From: Cryptomeria japonica
Lineage: Eukaryota > Streptophyta > Pinopsida > Cupressales > Cupressaceae
Assembly: GCF_030272615.1 (NCBI RefSeq)
Contig: NC_081414.1
Coordinates: 909,607,009 to 909,671,008 of the forward strand
Length of the DNA: 64,000 nucleotides
Direction of reading: 5' to 3'
The notes under the pieces are model-generated. The model was not told the origin of the DNA. It worked only from the letters and a program-made list of their open reading frames with translations, and did no database searches. The position numbers and the translations under genes were made by a program. Below are positions 46,644-59,399 of this stretch, piece by piece (position 1 is the first letter of the stretch; each line of letters starts with the position of its first letter).

Positions 46644-46661
46644 GTCCCACCGGGCGTGCCA
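46644..46661 (-). promoter_or_regulatory. Primer-binding site of element C
   Basis: On the minus strand TGGCACGCCCGGTGGGAC follows the LTR by 3 nt. The tRNA was not assigned. It differs from the PBSs of elements A1/A2 and B. Confidence 0.8.
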
Positions 46662-46664
46662 AAA

Positions 46665-47432
46665 TGTGTATGGTGAAAATGGATAACAAATAACAACAAT
46701 ATTGAAAGACTAAAATGGATTCAACCACCAAACCCTAGCCTAACAATGAACAAAGATCCACCATAACATATGAAGATAACCTAAGACAATGCAAAATAAC
46801 TCAAAATCATAAAGATTATACCATCACATGTCCAATAGGGTTTTGATCTCCATTCTTCCTATCTCCATTGATCTTGCTTGATATACTTGCTCTCAGATTT
46901 TTGTATGCACAAGAGCTCAACAAAGAACGGAATGTGGTTGCAAGTGGAATTGTAGTGTAGTCAATTGATCAAGTAGTTAGGGTTTGACAATGAAGAAAGC
47001 ATCTCCTTAAATAGAAGACACAATAAGAAATGGAGGGTTAAGATTGAGAGGTGTAAAAAGAGAGGTCGGCTAGGATTAGAGGGTAGGTAGAGGAAATAAT
47101 AAAATAATGAAAGAGGTAGGTAGTATAGGAAATAAGAGATGAATGACATGTGTCATGTGTAGAAAAGGATGATGAATTAATTAAATAAATAAAGATTTAT
47201 TTAATTAATAGAAGAAGTAGGACAATTAAATAAATAAAATATTTATTTAATTTAGGAAAGGGATAATTTAAATAAATAAATGTATTTATTTAAATGAGAA
47301 ATAAGGCTAGAAGAGGATAAATGAATTAATTAAATAAATAAGGATTTATTTAATTAATAGAAGAATTAGGCTTAGATAATTAAATAAATAAAATATTTAT
47401 TTAATTAGACATGACAATTTTAGGTGTCTACA
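46665..47432 (-). repeat. 5' LTR of element C (768 bp)
   Basis: Same length as the 3' LTR with two substitutions between them. Minus-strand ends are TGTAGACACC and CCATACACA. It also carries an AAACCCTAGCC telo-box-like motif, shared by the other LTR and the diverged copy at 61.8 kb. Confidence 0.95.
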
Positions 47433-48200
47433 GGTTGTTTACCATGGGTGGGGTCTTTTCATTTCCTAAGTATTAAGTGATGGTCAACCGGTTTATGAAA
47501 TGTGATTTTTCCTGTTGCAAAAAATTTCCCTATGACCGGTCTCCCTTTAAATATTTGTGCCTGCGCTTATGTTTTTTTTTCCTAAGCCCGAAAGTTCTAA
47601 GTATTTTGACTATTTGCTAAAAACAGAATGGATCCAATGGTTCGCACTTCCTCATGATCAAAGATGCAAGGACTATAAGGACCACGACATCGCGAGATTG
47701 TGCCATGTGTTTTCAATGGAAATCGACAAGGTTGGCAATATAACCGATCGAAGCATTGTGTTACTGGTTCTCAAGCAGTAAAGGTCGATCTAATAATAGT
47801 CCCATCAATTTGTACGTGTTTGAAGTGAATGGAGATGTTTTATCCTGAGGTAAAAGGTGCTCAATTTTTAAATTCTAGAGGAAATAACAGGCATTGTGCA
47901 AAGTAGTAAAGTTTGAACAAACCTAACATCCCCCGTATCCCCGCGATGGAAGTTGCAAGGAGGTTACAGACTGCGACATCACAAGATGATGTCACATGTC
48001 CCAGGGTGACCAAGAAGACCTATCGTGAGGTTGATGATGGAGTTTGATTGAAAGATGATATGGCACTATTTAGTCAAGATTTGGTGGGTCTGCGAATACA
48101 AATCGAAGGACAAATACCCCATCGGTATAAAATGACTGTTAGATTTGCCAAGCTGGGTGATATATGCAATTGAGATTCAAATAAGAAATTAGGAGGGATC
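47433..48200 (+). repeat. 3' LTR of element B, part 2
   Basis: It resumes the element B LTR after element C (GGTTGTTTACCATGG) and matches about 26210-26970 with frequent substitutions. It ends in GGATC, the duplication of element D. Confidence 0.85.
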
Positions 48201-51200
48201 TGTTAGTGAACGGATTTTTCCTTTCTTAAAATGATCAATTTCAAACTCTGTCGCCTTCTTTTAAAGACAAGTGTTCAACTAAACAGTTGGGCAAGTGTTA
48301 TATAAACCACTTCCCTCTGAATTTTCCATAGGTACAGCTCCCTATTTTAGTTATTCAAGGAATAATATAATTAATTTTATTTGAGTAGTATGCTTTTAAC
48401 CTAAAAGCATGTAAGGCTGCCTACTTCATTCTTGGATGAGAGGCCAATATTTCACACATACTTCTGAGAAACACTATCTTTCCAATCTTTCCAATACAAG
48501 AGATGGGAGTAACTGAAACAAAGTTCAGAACACCATTTCAACAATTCATATAAGAAAAGAACAGATAAAAGAAACCGAATCTGTTCTCAAACACAAATCT
48601 TTTCCTAAAAACAAACACTCAAAGGAAGGAGTACCAGAAAAATAATAATTTTCTGCAATAGAAAGGTCATTTATTGTTATTTGATTAGATAAGCATATAC
48701 AAAGATATGTGTCTACATAGATTCAAAACCCATAGATTTTCCTTCTCCCAAAAATAGTATGATATATATATATATATATTATGTGACAAAGGCACGATAA
48801 TACATCTATAAATCCTTTCCAATTCCAGATTTCAAGACCAATCTGATCCTTCCTTCCCACAGGATTTTTACAAAATAGAAGAATCACGAAAACAAAAATT
48901 AACTAAAATTCTTTACATAATCTAACCCCTATTCTATCTATCTTCCTTAAATTTATAGTTTTTAGAACAGGGGAGGTCTCCCTAAAAACTTGACCTCCCC
49001 TAGCAGTTATGAAACTAACAAGATATATTTGGAATAGATGTTCTGAAGTCTTTGCATAAACATGAAAATTACATTAACAAAGTCGGAGCCTGAATCAATG
49101 CATTATGCCACTTTCCCATCATCATCTTCTTCTCCGCTTTCCTGGGCGTTGTGGGCGGTCATGAGTTCCTGGATTATAGATTGGTTCGGAACCTTAATCG
49201 CATTGAGCTTTGCCTTCGCCGCTTCCTTGTTCCACCAGTGTTTTACCATCTTTTCGGCATGTTTGGTAACTGATCATTACCAATAAAGGTCAGAGACTCA
49301 ATCCAAGCAACCTGTGTTATATCCTTAGGAGCGAAATTACCCTTGGATTTGATTTTCTCCATGTATATTCAAAAAACTTTAATCGCATCCTATGTGTTCA
49401 GCCCACAAATTCCCAACTACCAATTGTGGTCAGGGTTAACCACCTTGTTGTCATTAACAATACTACATTGAAGATCTCGGAGTTCATACACAAAAGTCTT
49501 ATCCTTGGAGATCACAAATTTGAAGGTAAGCCCCTGCCACATTATGGTCTTCTTCAACACAAAGAGATGGCATTCATCTGTCACCAATTTGATTGAATGT
49601 TCTGTCAGAAATCGGGTAACCCCATACTCTTCTATTTTCATGAACATCAACAAGACATTCTCCCATTTATGTTCCTCTTTCACCCATGGTGAGATCTGAT
49701 TTTGAACTTCTACGATGAGGCTCTATATTTCATCACATAACTTTCAGGAGTCAGTGATATACTTCTCTCCATCCTTGACTATTCCTTCAATTCATCTCTC
49801 CACGGCCTCTGCAATACTTTTGGCCCATTGAACCTAACTCATTAACTTTTTATTTTCTGGTGAAGTCAGATCAAAGTTTTCTATAGCATGAGATATAGGG
49901 AGTGCCTCAAAACAACTAATGTTGTCAATGAACTGAGCAAGAATATTTATGTGTCGCTTTAGCTCTCTCTTTTCCCGCCCATCTTTCCCTGATCTGGTGA
50001 ACATTTTCTTCGCCAATACTTGGAAGAAATGATTGTCTAAGTCCCTACTCATATTTCCCAGCTCTACCTTAGTGATCTCAAAATCATATGCACTAGCCTC
50101 CTTGTTTTCGTCCTTAGGCTTGTATGAGGCAATTTCAGCGACCCATTTTCCAATTCTTTCATCATTATCTAGATGAACAGCGGTTGTGAACTTTTTTGGC
50201 TTGGGCCCCTTCTCAGTATATTTCACGACCATCTCCTGAATTGGAATAGTCACAGGAAGGAAACTCTGCTTTTTATTTACCGAAGTAGTTAACCACTTGG
50301 GAGTTACACTGGAACTGGTTGTTCCTTCGATGGCTTTGGAAGGTGGCGTCAAAGCTACGGTTATCGTATGGGAGTCCAGGACATTTGCAACATCGCTATC
50401 TAGGTCTTCAACTTCAAATATTTGAGTATCAAGAATTGTATCCTTCACCTCTGCATCCTTAGTGTGATCCATCCTTCTCTAAGCAGCACTTCATGACCGG
50501 ATATGTTGAGGAGTACAAAAATCCAAAGCTGAATTAGACTTGTGTCTAACCTGAGGCGGACTTTTGTCTTTACCTGCATGAACATGCATAGAAGCATTAT
50601 TAGAAAAATGCTTTGGTGAATGCAGAGGAACCTCATTACTTCTCACAAAATTAGACTTGATGCCTAATTTCACTGCTTTCTTCCTAGCAACCCACGCCAA
50701 GGCTCTCTCCAAAACTCCTTTGGTTCTTAGTTGTATATCATCTTCCTCTTCTTCGTCCCAGTTAATTGAAGGCATCTCAATTTCTACACAGGCTAAGTAT
50801 CCAGGTTCAAACAGTTCCAGATAGTCCTCTTCGAGCCCTTTAATGTCCAGCTTTACCTGAAGTGAAATAACTTGTTCTAATACCATCCTCATGTTTCCCC
50901 TTTTGAACACCTCGAGTTCATCAGTACAATCTTCCTAGAAATCCTCTAACTGTGGCATTGGAAGATATGGAATTAGACTAAGACTTCGAGAAAAACCCTT
51001 ATTATCGAAACCTTTTCTTTTGGGATATAGGGAAAAGTTGAATTTCTTGAGATCTGCTCCAATGCTCAAGGCGTCTGACATTGAACTGCACAACAACACA
51101 CCTAATTGGATGGGGAAATGACCCTCCCATTTATCCTTGGGTTGCACCTTTTTAACCATAGAGGTTAGTTACCTACATATCTCTGCTAAAACAAAGCAAT

Positions 51201-53189
51201 CTGAACAATACTGAGGGAGTTTGAAGGGTTCCTCTTCAAAGCCGCCTATTCTTATATAGTAGAAATGAGGAAACTGGATAAAGAAACTGCCAAACCTCCG
51301 TATCAATGTCTGCGCATCCTTGAAGATTCTTTTGGTTTTCATACTTTTCAATTCATAACACAAGTCACCTAGAAAAGCATTGTGTACCCTTCTGAAATCT
51401 TGCAAGGCATTATCCTTTTGCAACATGGGGTAGAAATCATACATGAGAACATCCTCTTCAGTGAGCTATCTTGGTATTCCAACTAAATCCTTAACACACG
51501 CCAAACTGTATACAAGATACGATGACATGAAGAAATTCTACTTAAATTGTTTAGCCATACCTAATTGCTCCCTCATTGAATCGACAATCAGTTCTACCCA
51601 ATCAAGTTATTGCTTCCCCTCTAGTACGAGTTGCACATAACAATAAATCCATTCATCAAAACTGTAGGCTTTTGCAGAGCCTCTGACTCGGTGCAACAAA
51701 AGCATGACATCATGAATGTGAGGTAGCATGTGATTCTTATTGGGATTCTTGGGCAACCTGGAACCCCCCCTTTAAGGAACCTTCAGCTAGTATTTTGCTA
51801 CATTATTTTGGTGTCTGGTTCTGTCCACGTTGAACTCGGTGATTGACTGAGCAGAGGAAAAATTGGAGAAGTAGTAATCAGGTATCTTGAAGACAGAGGA
51901 AATTACTTCACGGTTTATAGCAAGAAGGGTTTCACCATCATCTCTTCTAATGGTCCCAGAGACTGGATCATACCTAGTGATACATTCCCTAACCAATTCT
52001 GGGCACGTGATAGCTGGGGGAAAAGTTGTTGCCTCTATGAGACCGCTCCTCAAAATCTCCACACCAAAAGAACCATCAATTCCCTTGAATACCCTTTCTT
52101 TTAGAACTTCAATATTTTCCCATTTAAGGTCGATATCGCTAATTATGGGCTCTGTACATGCTAGGCTAAAAACATTCCCGAACAAGTGCAGTGTGGACTT
52201 CATAATGCAAAGTGATAAGCCTTATTTTGTTGTAGCAACCCTACTACGAGAGAAGAAATACAGGCAAAAATAACTAGAGAGAATGAGAAAGGGACTCACC
52301 TTCATAGTTGAGCAACCAGACGACTATTAACAATTAATACTTCTATCCAAGAAAAATAACACCGTAGCAGCAAGGAACAAATTTTCAGAGAATTAATCTT
52401 CAGAGAATTAATCCTTCATACCTTATAGCGAGGGCAATGATATGGAAGTATTAAGTGCAATAATTCCAATTGTCAGTTTGAGTGTGTTAAATTTGTGGAT
52501 TAGACATCGCACGCATGCATTAAATGCATGGCGGCAATTTTAAAGTAACTGCCAGTTCCCAAAATGATTACTTTCTTCGAAAAGCCAACAATTGACATCA
52601 CTTAAGATATGGTTCACCTTCCTCATATTTGGCAATCAATGCACCATCAAATCATTTAACCCATGGGACCCACCAACTTTGAACACATATGAACATCCTG
52701 AACAGACTTCATTGGGGTTCAAGTAGTTCAAGGTGTATGTTGCGCTCAGGGAAAATCTTTGCAGAGAATATTAATTACGCCAAGCTGCTGACCATTTGTA
52801 CTATGTCAAACATGTTGAACACGTTTTAACCTCTTGAACTTGGTTCAATGAGTTCAACGCCCAGAGAGAGATGATGTAACACATCACCGAACAAGAAACC
52901 TTTAAAGAGCCACTGCAAGACACTTAAAGAAAATGTTAGTATGAAAACTTCCCTGAACACCTAGGAACCTGTGGAACCTAAATGAACCTATTGAACCTGG
53001 CTCAAGATGGTTCAACATGTTCATAGAGTTTAGCCAATTACTAAAACTTGGCATTTTTGATTGAAAGACGATTTACAAATGGACTAAGGGCTTGAACTGA
53101 GGTATTACAAGAAAGACTAGGACCACGAAAGGAATTTTAAAAAGGAATTTGTCCCTATTATGAAGGAAAAATGATGCGGTAACAGGATC
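48196..53189. mobile_element. Element D: 4,984 bp insertion of unknown class
   Basis: The insertion occupies 48201-53184 and is flanked by GGATC at 48196-48200 and 53185-53189. The uninterrupted site is seen in the 5' LTR of element B near 26972. Ends are TGTTA and TAACA. A second patch of inverted similarity (ATTTTTCCTT, 13-14 nt in) extends the terminal match to about 25 bp. No internal direct repeat, PBS or pol was seen. It may be a giant solo LTR (TG...CA ends with 5 bp duplication) or a terminal-inverted-repeat element. Confidence 0.75.
49103..52203 (-). pseudogene. Long frame of unknown family in element D (~1,000 codons, decayed)
   Basis: Six open segments on the minus strand all fall in one frame from 52203 to 49417, broken by roughly ten stops. 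A one-base shift near 49260 then gives an acidic C-terminus ending at a TAA at 49103. Readable parts include TRYDPVSGTIRRDDGETLLA, the segment ALQDFRRVHNAFLGDLCYEL, RRFGSFFIQFPHFYYIRIGG and KVPNQSIIQELMTAHNAQES. No catalytic motif is recognised. The IRRDDGETLLAINREVIS pattern only loosely recalls PMD or other plant transposon-cargo proteins. A possible donor (ATGAAG/GTGAGT) lies upstream near 52300. It could be cargo of a family still coding elsewhere. Confidence 0.6.
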
Positions 53190-55416
53190 ATAGAAGGAAC
53201 CAATCATAGCTTGCGTGGGAAAGACAAAATGAATTGGATACAAACTTGTTGACTCCGGATTGATTAGACAGTAAAAGGTGATAACCTAGAGATATGAAAG
53301 GATCAAGAAAAGCTTCAGATTTTGATATGATGGATTACGAGTTCTCTGATAAACTCAAATATTTTCCTATTGATAGGAATCCTGAAGTAGGAGACTGTAC
53401 ACTAAGAAAGCAATAAGATTAGAATAAAATCATTCACATGAGGTGAACACATGCAAGTGGCAATGGAATGATGTCCTAGAAAGTGGCGGTGTCTTGAGTT
53501 GTAGGCATGATTGCTGAAATCCATAACTGACAAGGTGAGCAAAAGATATCAGGATGATGATTCTTCACATGGATTAGCACTGCCACATAGAAAGGAATTT
53601 TGATTATAAATTCACTAGGCAGATGATAGAATGGGTAGAAACAAATACAAGCTTCTTCATTTTTCTGGGAATAGTTCATCATCAATGAGAGGATGGTGTT
53701 CGAACATAACTATGAATGGAGTCATTGCATATTTTGTGACATAGGATGGATGTTTTTTCTCTAGTATGAGGTTTCTCATTGTCAAAGGGGTTGTGAAAGA
53801 TCAAAGGCTTGTCAGAGGGGGCGTGAAAGCCTTTTCTTATCAGGAAAAGCCACCCAGGGCATATCCTCTGCTCTTACTCTACATTTTGGTGGCAGAGTGT
53901 TCCAAGAGGGAGCTCATAAGGAGCTGAAAGAAGGATTTGTTTGAGGGAGGATTGACACCCAGTCATCTCTATATCAACATGGAAGTTGCAATGCCTTCTC
54001 AACAAATCATGTTTACCCCCAAGCTTCTCTTTCCATTTTCTCTGATCTGGGGCATAAAGGCTGAATATTTTCCTCTATTTCGGTGGGAAAGTCTTGTTTC
54101 ATGCTGGGATTTGTTTTCCTTTTCAAGAAGACAAATGCTATGGAGCAGATTGAGCATCTAAGGGTCCATTTGGAAGTGTCTGGGTGATATCGGCATAGCT
54201 CAAGTGTTTTTGTTTCTACCAATAATCGGTTGAAGATTTTGGTTCCACCTCATCACAGGCACCAGCATGTGGATAAGGAATATTTTGTAACAAAATTGTG
54301 TACAACCTCTAAGGCTTGGTTTTGATGACAAGTTTCTTTCGGCCTGAAGCTTGTCGCTCCCTTTTTTTCTATAAAAGGGAAATCAAGGCCATCAGTTAGG
54401 GTTTTGAATTTTCTGAGAAGGATCTCTGAAAAGATAGGTCTATTATGCAAGCTTAGGTTCCATGTAGCTCTAGAGAGTCATAGGAAATAGTAGGGACTAT
54501 AATGTTATTTTGTAGAGCAAAAAGTAATAGAACAATTGTGAGTTTCCTTTTCAAATGGGTTATTATGTACTTGAATTTGTTGACTGTTATCTGATAAAAG
54601 ATAGCTTATGATATTAATGCAAATATATTTCCTAATCTTTTACTCTCCTGTGTGCGATTTTATCTTCTTTTAAGCAAATGAGATCAAGGGTTTTGTTTGT
54701 TTGTTACATTGTTATGATGTATGTAATTTTCCATTCAATGCTTTAGTCTAAGGGGTTAATTAAAATGCTTGAATGAGATTATAGAGAAATAAGACTTGTA
54801 AAAGGATTTGATAAGTAGTTCAGGTGGAGGATTGTAAGCAGAACAATATTGTAAGGCAGTATTGTTCAAAGCTAGATCAATTGTTAGATGAATTTTTATC
54901 AAATTTCAGTAACACTTTTCAAAGACTCTATAACCCAAATGAACAAGGCATTGGTCTTTTGCTAGAAAATGTCAATAGGTTTTCGGTTTCTGGTTTATCT
55001 TGTATATGATTTCTCAGAATAAATCTCCCAAAATATCAGAATATCATTTGTTAAGTTTTATGTATTTTCTGAAAGTTGTCCTGCCCCTTCTCATACTCCA
55101 TCTTAAGGTTGAGGATCACTGAAGTATTTTCCATCCTTGAGGATTCTCCCTTTCTATTGAATCTTTTCATGAGACAATCTTCTTTGTTTTCACTAAATTC
55201 TTGTGTATCATTGCAGAGAGAAGGAGATTTATTGAAGGGATCACCCTCCTGGGCCCTACAGAGCTCGAAGTGTAGAAGGACTTTATGTCCTTGTTAATGT
55301 TGGTCCAAGCCTGATGGGTATTGATAGTTGGAGGTGGCTCTCCATAGATATTTGGAGGAATCAGCTTGGTCTCTTCCCAATGGCAGTGTAAACCCGTCCA
55401 TTTTTGGGAACCAACA
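53185..55416 (+). repeat. 3' LTR of element B, part 3
   Basis: It matches 26972-29143 of the 5' LTR with frequent substitutions and small indels, and ends TTTTTGGGAACCAACA. Short open frames here are not genes. Confidence 0.85.
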
Positions 55417-55421
55417 CCCCC

Positions 55422-56378
55422 CTTGACTCTAGTTTAGGTCAAGGTCTATGCATTGAGCTTCTAGTCAATCAATCTATGACCGTTTCTTCTACTAAAACTT
55501 AAAAGGTGCCTACTAGGATTAATCTCTCTCAAATTACTAAATCCAAGACCCCTTTGGGCCCACTTGTTGGTGAAACCTTGGCTCAAAAAATGGCCATTGT
55601 TGAAGAGGAATGAGAGGATACGACCTCTTCTTGATCTATTGGGTCTAATTGGGCCTCAAATAATTTTTAGAATAAAGAGACTAATCCCTTGTCCCCTCAT
55701 TCTTCCTATGGTTTGACTAAATACTCCCCCCACAGTGCTTTGTTTAAGGAGGATTTTCCCCTCTTTGTGGCTAAGGTTAATGAAATATGGGAGGGGTTCA
55801 ATAAATGTGAACTAGTTATCCGTTAGTTGCTAGGTCAAATTGGCATGCCAAAAAATAAGATTAACAAGATCGAAGTTGTCCTAGAAGTGGAGGCTAGAGC
55901 TTCAAGTTGGAGGGACGATTAGTAGGAGCAAAGGGCTTGGATGGAGATTGGGAAGTTCATTGGAATGATCAAGAAATGGGAAGTAGTGGACAATTCATTT
56001 AAAGAGTTCAAAGAGAAAATTTGTCAAGCAAAGAACATGAATGATTTGGTCGAGATGGTGGAGGTTCTCTAGACATATCAAGAAGAAATGAAGTAGACTA
56101 TGGAGAATATGTTTAACCAACACAAGGAAATCATAGAGAATAACTTTGTTTCTCTCCATGGCATTCAGAATGAGATTGCAAGGAGGCGAGCCAAGAAAAG
56201 AAGAGATCTTGATTCCCCATCTACAACAGGGCTAGAAGCGTGTATTTCAAAGGCGAGAGCCATGCTGGACCCCCCGGTTGTTTCCTCCGAGAAAGGTTCC
56301 TCTAAACACCTATGCATGTTGGATAAGGGTAAAGATATCTATGTGGATAGGAAGTTGAATTTATCTCCCACCCGGTAA
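55422..56378 (+). pseudogene. Decayed coding repeat, right half
   Basis: This continues the frame of 25681-26014 after element B. The last 92 codons (56100-56378) are Lys/Glu-rich and follow text such as EFKEKICQAKNMNDLVEMVE, which looks like a coiled coil. Several stops are present. The family was not established; a LINE ORF1-like protein is one possibility. Confidence 0.3.
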
Positions 56379-58865
56379 TCCATTTGTTCATGCTTTTGGT
56401 AGAAGGGTGTTTCTTTTTGTTGTGTTTGTTGTGTCTGGTTGTGTCTGGTTATCGATTTAAGTCTATGGATTTGTTAGTGTTTTGGTTTCTATTGGGTCTA
56501 GTTAGCAGCATCTTTTTGTTAATGGGTTCTCACTATTCATGATTCCCTATTTTTATTGCCTTTTCTACAAATATGTAAGGTTCAGGCCTCTCCCGGTTTT
56601 AATATTATCAAAACAATGCTACAAAATCAACAAATTTGTAAAACTACACATCAAACACCATTCATATCTATGAAAAATCCACTTGAATCTATTAAACACA
56701 TACCAATAAACATCCACTTTATAAATAACAATAGCATCAATAACATAAAAACAAATCATAAAAATTGTGTTTTCCAACTTCACGTTTTGTAAACATTGGG
56801 TAAGACAATATTTGGTTTTTCATTTAGGAACAATTATGTTTGAATAACTTGTTGATCATACCTTTTATCTTTTTCCAAATCAAACCATAAATCCATACAC
56901 AATCCATTTTCATGCATCCTAACATAAATTCATTCTTCAGTACTTTGTTCCAACATGTCTTTTTATAGTGATTTTTCAATCCACATAGGGTACAGAGATG
57001 TAAATCCCAACATTTGTCCTTTATATACTCTTTTTTGTTACAATTAGAGAATTTAATTGATTTAACATCTATAACATTATTTCCTTTACCTTTGACATAC
57101 CCCAGGCCTTCGTACTTTTGCCTCATTGTTGGCTCAATTGGTTCTCTCATTCTCTGTTCATGATATCCTAATCCCTAACCTTTGTAACTCATTCTTTTCA
57201 TAGTCTTCAAACCAACATTATTATCAAAACAACTAGCAACATTTACATAATCATATCTTTAAATATTCGTAGACTCAAAGACATTACCACCTTGCTCACA
57301 AAAAACTTCAAAGGGTGAGGAACACACATCCTTTGTGCCACAAGCAACATCACAAACCAATTTTTTTTATCTTACACATTCATTGTATACTATTAATTGC
57401 TCATTTTCTTCTTTCAATTTCAAAATTTCTTTCATCTATAATTTGTTTTCCTCTTCTAATCCTTTTAACCTTTCTTCCAAATCATTTGTTTTTTCGTTGA
57501 CCTCATCAAGCAATTTTATTATTTCTTCTAACTTTGCAATTTTCTTATTAACTTTTTCTATTTGTTCTCAAGATTAATAATTTTAGTTAAAAATTTACAT
57601 TTTGCTTTCTTTCGCTCTTTAATATTTTTTATTATTTCTAAATTGTATTTCTTCACTTCCATTAATTCCTCTTTTAAAACATCCATCTAACAAATTAAAA
57701 TTTTATTTTCCTTTTTCACCCTTTTCCCTATCTTTCCCATTATTACAAATACTTACAAACTTCCAAACCACAAATTTATTCGTAGATTCAAAATATAGGT
57801 ACAATTTCAAACATCAACCAAAGTTTCCACTATTAGAAAAATACCACAAACTAGAATCTTTATTCAACTGGGACAAAAAAAATAGGGCAAAACTTGATTT
57901 CTTGTGCCTGATTTGTATTCGATCCATAAAAATATTCAAATGACATTCACTTGAAAATATTCAATCTTCAAACTAAAGTGCTCTCCTTATACCTGATGGC
58001 TCCCCCTAAAATGGTGGCTTTATCTCTGATATGCAATTTTCTTCCTTACATACTTAAATACAAGTATCATCTTTTTGTCTCTTTCAACAATGTGTCATTG
58101 TAAATATACATAATTATATAAAATAGAAATTGTAAACTAACTTCTTTAATTACAACATTCTCATTTAACTCTTGTATCTACAATGATTTCTCCATTTTTG
58201 GAAGTCTTAATTTTTTTCAAGAAATAAACAAAACCCTTTATCAACAAACAACAATTACATCCCTTTTTGTTTATTGGTTGCCCATAGTTTCAAATCTCCT
58301 TTGATGTTGAGTAAAAATTTTCTTTAGAAAAGTGCAAAAAACTTGACCTCTTTTGTGGTTGTGGTTCTCCTTCTCAACATTCGAAAAGGCAACATCATCT
58401 AAAAGTGAACCAAAATTAGTGGCAAAGACTATTTTTTTCACACTAATTTGAGTTCAATAATTTAAATGTCATTATTCAATTTTTCATAACTACTTTATTG
58501 AATTAACACCATTCAATAAGTAATTTAAATGACTAAAATTGAAAAGATCCAAAAATAAAAAAGAATAGACCATACACTGCAAGTTGTTAACTGAGGTCAC
58601 CCCTTTTGAGCTACGTGCTCGGTTCCACTTCAAGTGTACATCTGATTCATTAAAATTGATGAAAAATACATCAAATTGCCTTTACTCATCAAAAGTAATT
58701 TAAAAACCTGTAGAATTAATCTTCTGGATTCTCTAGGCAGATATGAACTCACTAAGAGTTCTTTTAAATTCTTCCTGCAACTATAAAATTTTATAAAACC
58801 TTTAACTCTCCAAAATTGCTTACAAAATACCAATTCTAGGTGCTTCTTTGTTATCAACAAACTTG
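56379..58865. other. AT-rich sequence, mostly without recognisable genes
   Basis: Apart from the zinc-knuckle remnant listed separately, only short frames of biased composition are seen. Confidence 0.4.
56824..57580 (-). pseudogene. Zinc-knuckle protein remnant, probably retroelement gag
   Basis: The minus-strand frame at 57150-56824 has a CX8C...CX2CX4HX4C-type run (WDLHLCTLCGLKNHYKKTCW) preceded by two GLGY segments. Upstream text to 57580 is Lys/Glu/Leu-rich like a coiled coil, with stops. The combination suggests a nucleic-acid-binding gag or related transposon protein. No pol accompanies it. Confidence 0.4.
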
Positions 58866-59376
58866 TGGTATAATACTAACACTTTGCCTTTATATAGGCA
58901 AAGTTGTAGGTTCTAGTCTTGTTGTGCATTTAATTTTGCCTTATCCAAAAGATTGCATTTTAATGCATTTTTTTTTTTTTTCAAACACATTCATAACATG
59001 TGGTGCAATGGATAAGGATAAGTCTTATCCCATGAAGTTTGTGGGGTCAAGTCTTCACATGGGTCAAAAGAACTTGCTTTTTCCAAAACTCATGTGAGTA
59101 GCATTTTTTAACTTTATTTCCAATGTTGAGTTGTATTTAAATAAAATCTACTCTCATTAATAAATATGTTGAAATGCATGGGTCATTGGTTAAGGGATGG
59201 GAATTTGGTAGGATGGGTCTTAGGATCAAATCCCGCCAAATACACTTTTTCATTAAATGTAGCATCATACTTTACCTTGTTTTAAATATTATTTGATTTT
59301 TATCCATTTGTGTGTAAATCACATGGCTTAATTGGAGGGCCATTTATTTATTGTGGATAGGTTTTGAGTTCAAATC
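58866..59376 (+). repeat. Four tRNA-like Pol III promoter modules in tandem
   Basis: A-box-like starts lie at 58866, 59001, 59179 and 59324, with B-box-like starts at 58910, 59045, 59224 and 59368. The A-to-B distance is 44, 44, 45 and 44, the spacing of a tRNA gene without intron. The last module fits both consensus boxes (TGGCTTAATTG and GTTCAAATC). Acceptor stems do not pair, so these are not functional tRNA genes; they may be SINE heads or tRNA-derived repeats. Confidence 0.55.
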
Positions 59377-59399
59377 CCACTTACTATGCTTTCAAATTG

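Larger units (their letters stand above)
32824..47437 (-). mobile_element. Element C: young 14.6 kb Tat-type Ty3/Gypsy retrotransposon
   Basis: The element occupies 32829-47432 and is flanked by GGTTG at 32824-32828 and 47433-47437. The empty site is preserved in the element B 5' LTR near 26210-26222. On the minus strand the order is LTR, PBS, 2.3 kb leader, gag-pro-RT-RH-RH-INT, a 3.2 kb region with a PMD remnant on the opposite strand and a hairpin array, polypurine tract, LTR. The LTRs differ at two of 768 positions, so insertion is recent. An in-frame amber stop and an altered RT active site suggest this copy cannot move by itself. Confidence 0.93.
26010..55421 (+). mobile_element. Element B: gag-only LTR retroelement hosting two nested insertions
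   Basis: It runs from TGATAGCTC at 26015 to CCAACA at 55416, flanked by CCCCC on each side (26010-26014 and 55417-55421). Removing the nested elements C and D and one copy of each of their target duplications leaves about 9.8 kb: LTRs of 3,129 and about 3,186 bp and an internal region of 3,489 bp. Only a gag-like frame is found, so it would depend on another element's pol. LTR differences (small indels and many substitutions) show it is much older than element C. Confidence 0.8.

Noticed and set aside
48755-48780. (AT)n microsatellite in element D
   Set aside because: It is a short simple repeat of a kind expected in AT-rich DNA.
49062-49286. 74-codon plus-strand frame in element D
   Set aside because: It is antisense to the better-supported long minus-strand frame and has no recognisable features.
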